Shown one piece after another: positions 6,273 through 7,881 of a DNA stretch of 7,881 nt. Source of the stretch: an uncultured Burkholderiales bacterium. GTDB lineage: Bacteria > Pseudomonadota > Gammaproteobacteria > Burkholderiales > Burkholderiaceae_C. Position 1 is the stretch's first letter. Each line of letters starts with the position of its first letter. The stretch covers positions 1 through 7,881 of the forward strand of contig CAIQIL010000308.1 in assembly GCA_903871865.1 (NCBI GenBank). The letters are read 5' to 3'. Below the pieces are notes generated by a model. It was not told where the DNA came from. It saw only the letters and a program-made list of their open reading frames with translations, and did no database searches. The position numbers and the translations under genes are program-made.

Positions 6273-6324
6273 TGCGGCAGGCAGGCCGGATACCCCTTAA
6301 GGTATCACGCCCTCACCTGCCGCA
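6273..6324. repeat. nested inverted repeats in the ccoG upstream region
   Basis: An outer perfect 9-bp pair TGCGGCAGG (6273-6281) / CCTGCCGCA (6316-6324) encloses an inner 5-bp pair ATACC (6290-6294) / GGTAT (6301-6305) with a CCTTAA centre. It occupies the non-coding gap 18-69 bp upstream of the ccoG start. No T-run follows on either strand. It could be an RNA structure in the ccoG leader, a processing site on a ccoP-ccoG read-through transcript, or an operator. Confidence 0.5.
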
Positions 6325-6344
6325 GTCCGAGTATCGGCTCAATT

Positions 6345-6358
6345 TTGATCAGCATCAA
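6345..6358. promoter_or_regulatory. perfect FNR box upstream of ccoG
   Basis: TTGATCAGCATCAA matches all ten defined bases of TTGAT-N4-ATCAA. Its centre is about 96 bp upstream of the ccoG start codon. No good -10 lies at class II spacing. GATACC (6301-6306, minus strand) would put the box near -57, closer to class I geometry; this is weak. The box implies that ccoG and the following small genes can be induced by Fnr apart from ccoNOQP. Confidence 0.85.
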
Positions 6359-6379
6359 CCTGCCGAAGCAGGCCGATGC
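6352..6379 (-). terminator. UUCG-tetraloop hairpin downstream of ccoP, possible partial terminator or 3' stabiliser
   Basis: In the minus-strand RNA, GCAUCGGCCUGC pairs with GCAGGUUGAUGC over 12 continuous base pairs (two G-U wobbles) around a UUCG loop closed by C-G, an exceptionally stable tetraloop. It begins 25 bases after the ccoP stop codon. No U-tract follows (the next bases are UGAUCAAAAUUG), so it does not fit a standard intrinsic terminator. A stem protecting the ccoNOQP mRNA or reducing read-through into ccoG is more likely. Its 3' arm overlaps the FNR box. Confidence 0.55.
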
Positions 6380-6404
6380 AGAGTGCACGGTCAGTGGCCC
6401 GAAA

Positions 6405-7340
6405 TCACTGGGCCGCTGCCGTTTTGGTGGCGTGGGACAAGCCCCACACATAGGAAGCCACCAGGCGGATTTGGTCGTCCGACAGGCGTGCATTCTGGGC
6501 CGGCATGATGTTGACCTTGCCGTGGTTGACCATGTTGACGATGGCCTCTTCGCCCCAGCCATGCAGCCAGATTTTGTCGCTCAGGTTGGGCGCACCGATG
6601 GCTTGGTTGCCCTTGCCGTCAGCGCCGTGGCAGGCCGCACACACCTGCTTGAACTTGGCCTTGCCCAGTTCAGCCAGGATGGAGTTGTGGCCCGAGCCTG
6701 ACAAGCTCAGCACGTAGTTCGCGACCTGGCGAACTTCTTCTGGGCTGCCCACAGCGGGTGCCATGACCGGCATCTGACCGCGACGACCCAGGGTGATGGT
6801 CTCGATGATCTTGTCGGGCGAGCCGCCGTGGATCCAGTCGTTGTCGGTCAGGTTCGGGAAGCCCTTGGCTCCCTTCGCATCAGAGCCGTGGCAAGCCGCG
6901 CAGTTGTTCAGGAACAGGCGCTGGCCAATGTCATGGGCCTGCGGGTCGCGGGAGAGGTCTTCCACCGACGCGTTCTTGAATTTGGCGAAGATCTTGTCCT
7001 GCTCCAGCTTGGCCTTGGCCATCTCGGCTTCCAGCTGGCCCTTGGAGGACCAGCCCAGCTTGCCGGGGTTGTTGCCCAGGCCCGGGTACAGGCTGAGGTA
7101 GGCGCCCGCGAACACCAGGGTGATGATGAACAGGAACAGCCACCAGCGCGGCAGCGGGTTGTTCAACTCGCGCAGGTCCGAGTCCCAGACGTGCCCCGTG
7201 GTCTTGTCCACATTGCCTTGTGCGTCATAGACGACCTTGTGCTTGGCCGCACCGATCAACACGAGTGCGCAGTACACCAGGCCGAACACCACGATCGCGA
7301 CGACGTACCACGACCAGCCACTGTTAATGAAGTCGCTCAT
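6405..7340 (-). CDS. ccoP: cbb3-type cytochrome c oxidase subunit III, di-heme cytochrome c (CcoP)
   Basis: 311 residues. CcoP receives electrons from soluble cytochromes and passes them to CcoO in the high-affinity cbb3 oxidase of the inner membrane. Two transmembrane helices are visible (about 9-31 and 66-87), joined by a cytoplasmic loop with HVWDSDLRELNNPLPRWW, the conserved CcoP signature. The periplasmic part has two cytochrome c domains: CAACH at 147-151 with likely ligand Met190 or Met193 (GQMPVM), and CAACH at 234-238 with likely ligand Met279 (NIMP). The start at 7340 is preferred over an in-frame ATG at 7358 because TGGAGG lies seven bases upstream and MSDF begins at the family's usual point. 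It starts 14 bp after ccoQ, so it is translated from the same ccoNOQP mRNA. Confidence 0.97.
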   Translation of the reverse strand: MSDFINSGWSWYVVAIVVFGLVYCALVLIGAAKHKVVYDAQGNVDKTTGHVWDSDLRELNNPLPRWWLFLFIITLVFAGAYLSLYPGLGNNPGKLGWSSKGQLEAEMAKAKLEQDKIFAKFKNASVEDLSRDPQAHDIGQRLFLNNCAACHGSDAKGAKGFPNLTDNDWIHGGSPDKIIETITLGRRGQMPVMAPAVGSPEEVRQVANYVLSLSGSGHNSILAELGKAKFKQVCAACHGADGKGNQAIGAPNLSDKIWLHGWGEEAIVNMVNHGKVNIMPAQNARLSDDQIRLVASYVWGLSHATKTAAAQ

Positions 7341-7354
7341 GTCTGAGCCTCCAG

Positions 7355-7492
7355 TCAATCTTCTGAAAGAGGCAGACGACCTGCCTCTTCAAACTGAGCT
7401 TTGTTGCCGCGCTTGAACACCCAAGCAACGATGCCCACGAAAACGCACAGACACACCAATGTGAAGATGCTTCTCACCAAGATCATGTCCAT
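7355..7492 (-). CDS. ccoQ: cbb3 oxidase subunit IV, CcoQ/FixQ
   Basis: 45 residues with a single transmembrane helix (about 7-26, SIFTLVCLCVFVGIVAWVFK) and the family-typical tail KAQFEEAGRLPL. CcoQ is a small subunit that stabilises or helps assemble the cbb3 oxidase. AAGGAG stands eight bases before the ATG at 7492, which decides this start over the second Met (7486). The gene fits exactly between ccoO (12-bp gap) and ccoP (14-bp gap), the standard NOQP order. Two cysteines lie in the helix (VCLC). Confidence 0.93.
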   Translation of the reverse strand: MDMILVRSIFTLVCLCVFVGIVAWVFKRGNKAQFEEAGRLPLSED

Positions 7493-7504
7493 GTGCGCCA
7501 CTCC

Positions 7505-7881
7505 TTATTTCACGGCGGTGCCAAGCACCTGCAGGTAAGCGATCACGGCCTCGATTTCGGTCTTGTCCTTGACCTCTTCGCCAGCGGCCTTGATCTCGGC
7601 ATCCGTGTAGGGCACGCCGACCTTGCGCAGGGCTTCCATGTGCGCGCCGATGGTCGCGCCGTCCACCTTGCTGGCCAGCAGCCAGGGGTAGGCAGGCATG
7701 TTCGACTCGGGCACCACGTCACGCGGGTTGTTCAGGTGGGCACGGTGCCATTCGTCGGAGTACTTGCCGCCCACACGCTGCAGGTCGGGACCGGTGCGCT
7801 TGGAACCCCACTGGAAGGGGTGGTCATAGACGAACTCACCCGCCATCGAGTAGTGGCCGTAGCGCAGGGTCTCTGCACGGA
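7505..7881 (-). CDS. ccoO: cbb3-type cytochrome c oxidase subunit II, mono-heme cytochrome c (CcoO), C-terminal part
   Basis: The last 124 residues are visible; the N-terminal anchor and the CxxCH heme site lie beyond the right edge. [45 protein letters not shown] and YPWL are hallmark CcoO segments, and the Met in [10 protein letters not shown] is the likely axial heme ligand. CcoO carries electrons from CcoP to the CcoN catalytic subunit on the periplasmic side of the membrane. The frame is open to the window edge, so the internal ATG at 7846 is not the start. It ends TAVK-stop 12 bp before ccoQ. Confidence 0.97.
   Translation of the reverse strand, partial: RAETLRYGHYSMAGEFVYDHPFQWGSKRTGPDLQRVGGKYSDEWHRAHLNNPRDVVPESNMPAYPWLLASKVDGATIGAHMEALRKVGVPYTDAEIKAAGEEVKDKTEIEAVIAYLQVLGTAVK

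Noticed and set aside
5449..6300. Plus-strand open frame of 283 codons opposite ccoG
   Set aside because: Mirror frame of a clear ccoG. The His/Glu/Gly/Arg-rich composition has no recognisable domain.

Overview
The window is GC-rich (roughly 60-65%, estimated by eye) and tightly packed. It looks like chromosomal DNA of a betaproteobacterium, most likely Burkholderiales/Comamonadaceae. The assignment rests on gene content and order (ccoO-ccoQ-ccoP-ccoG-small FixH-like protein next to fnr and hemN, then icd) and on protein style. No RNA genes, insertion sequences, phage genes or CRISPR arrays were seen. All genes are on the minus strand except fnr.

Layout from left to right: the 5' two-fifths or so of icd (NADP isocitrate dehydrogenase, runs off the left edge); a TauE/SafE-type membrane protein; hemN (oxygen-independent coproporphyrinogen III oxidase), probably co-transcribed with the membrane protein; a divergent hemN/fnr promoter region with an FNR-type box; fnr on the plus strand; a small two-helix membrane protein with a histidine-rich tail, convergent with fnr; a very short FixH-like membrane protein; ccoG; a 149-bp gap with a perfect FNR box and several inverted repeats; ccoP; ccoQ; and the 3' end of ccoO (runs off the right edge).

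The genes form a microaerobic respiration island. CcoO, CcoQ and CcoP are subunits of the cbb3-type high-affinity cytochrome oxidase. CcoG, the FixH-like protein and possibly the TauE/SafE and His-tail proteins serve its metal supply and assembly. HemN makes heme precursors without oxygen. Fnr is the [4Fe-4S] oxygen sensor expected to switch these units on. FNR boxes lie in exactly the two places this predicts: the hemN/fnr divergent region and upstream of ccoG.

Most of the window is a known type of locus. The points worth a second look are the uncharacterised small membrane protein whose His/Gln/Ser tail is written by a 12-bp tandem repeat; a 12-bp-stem UUCG-tetraloop hairpin after ccoP whose 3' arm overlaps the perfect FNR box; nested inverted repeats in the ccoG leader; a hemN start that may be leaderless; and a FixH homologue reduced to little more than its membrane anchor.
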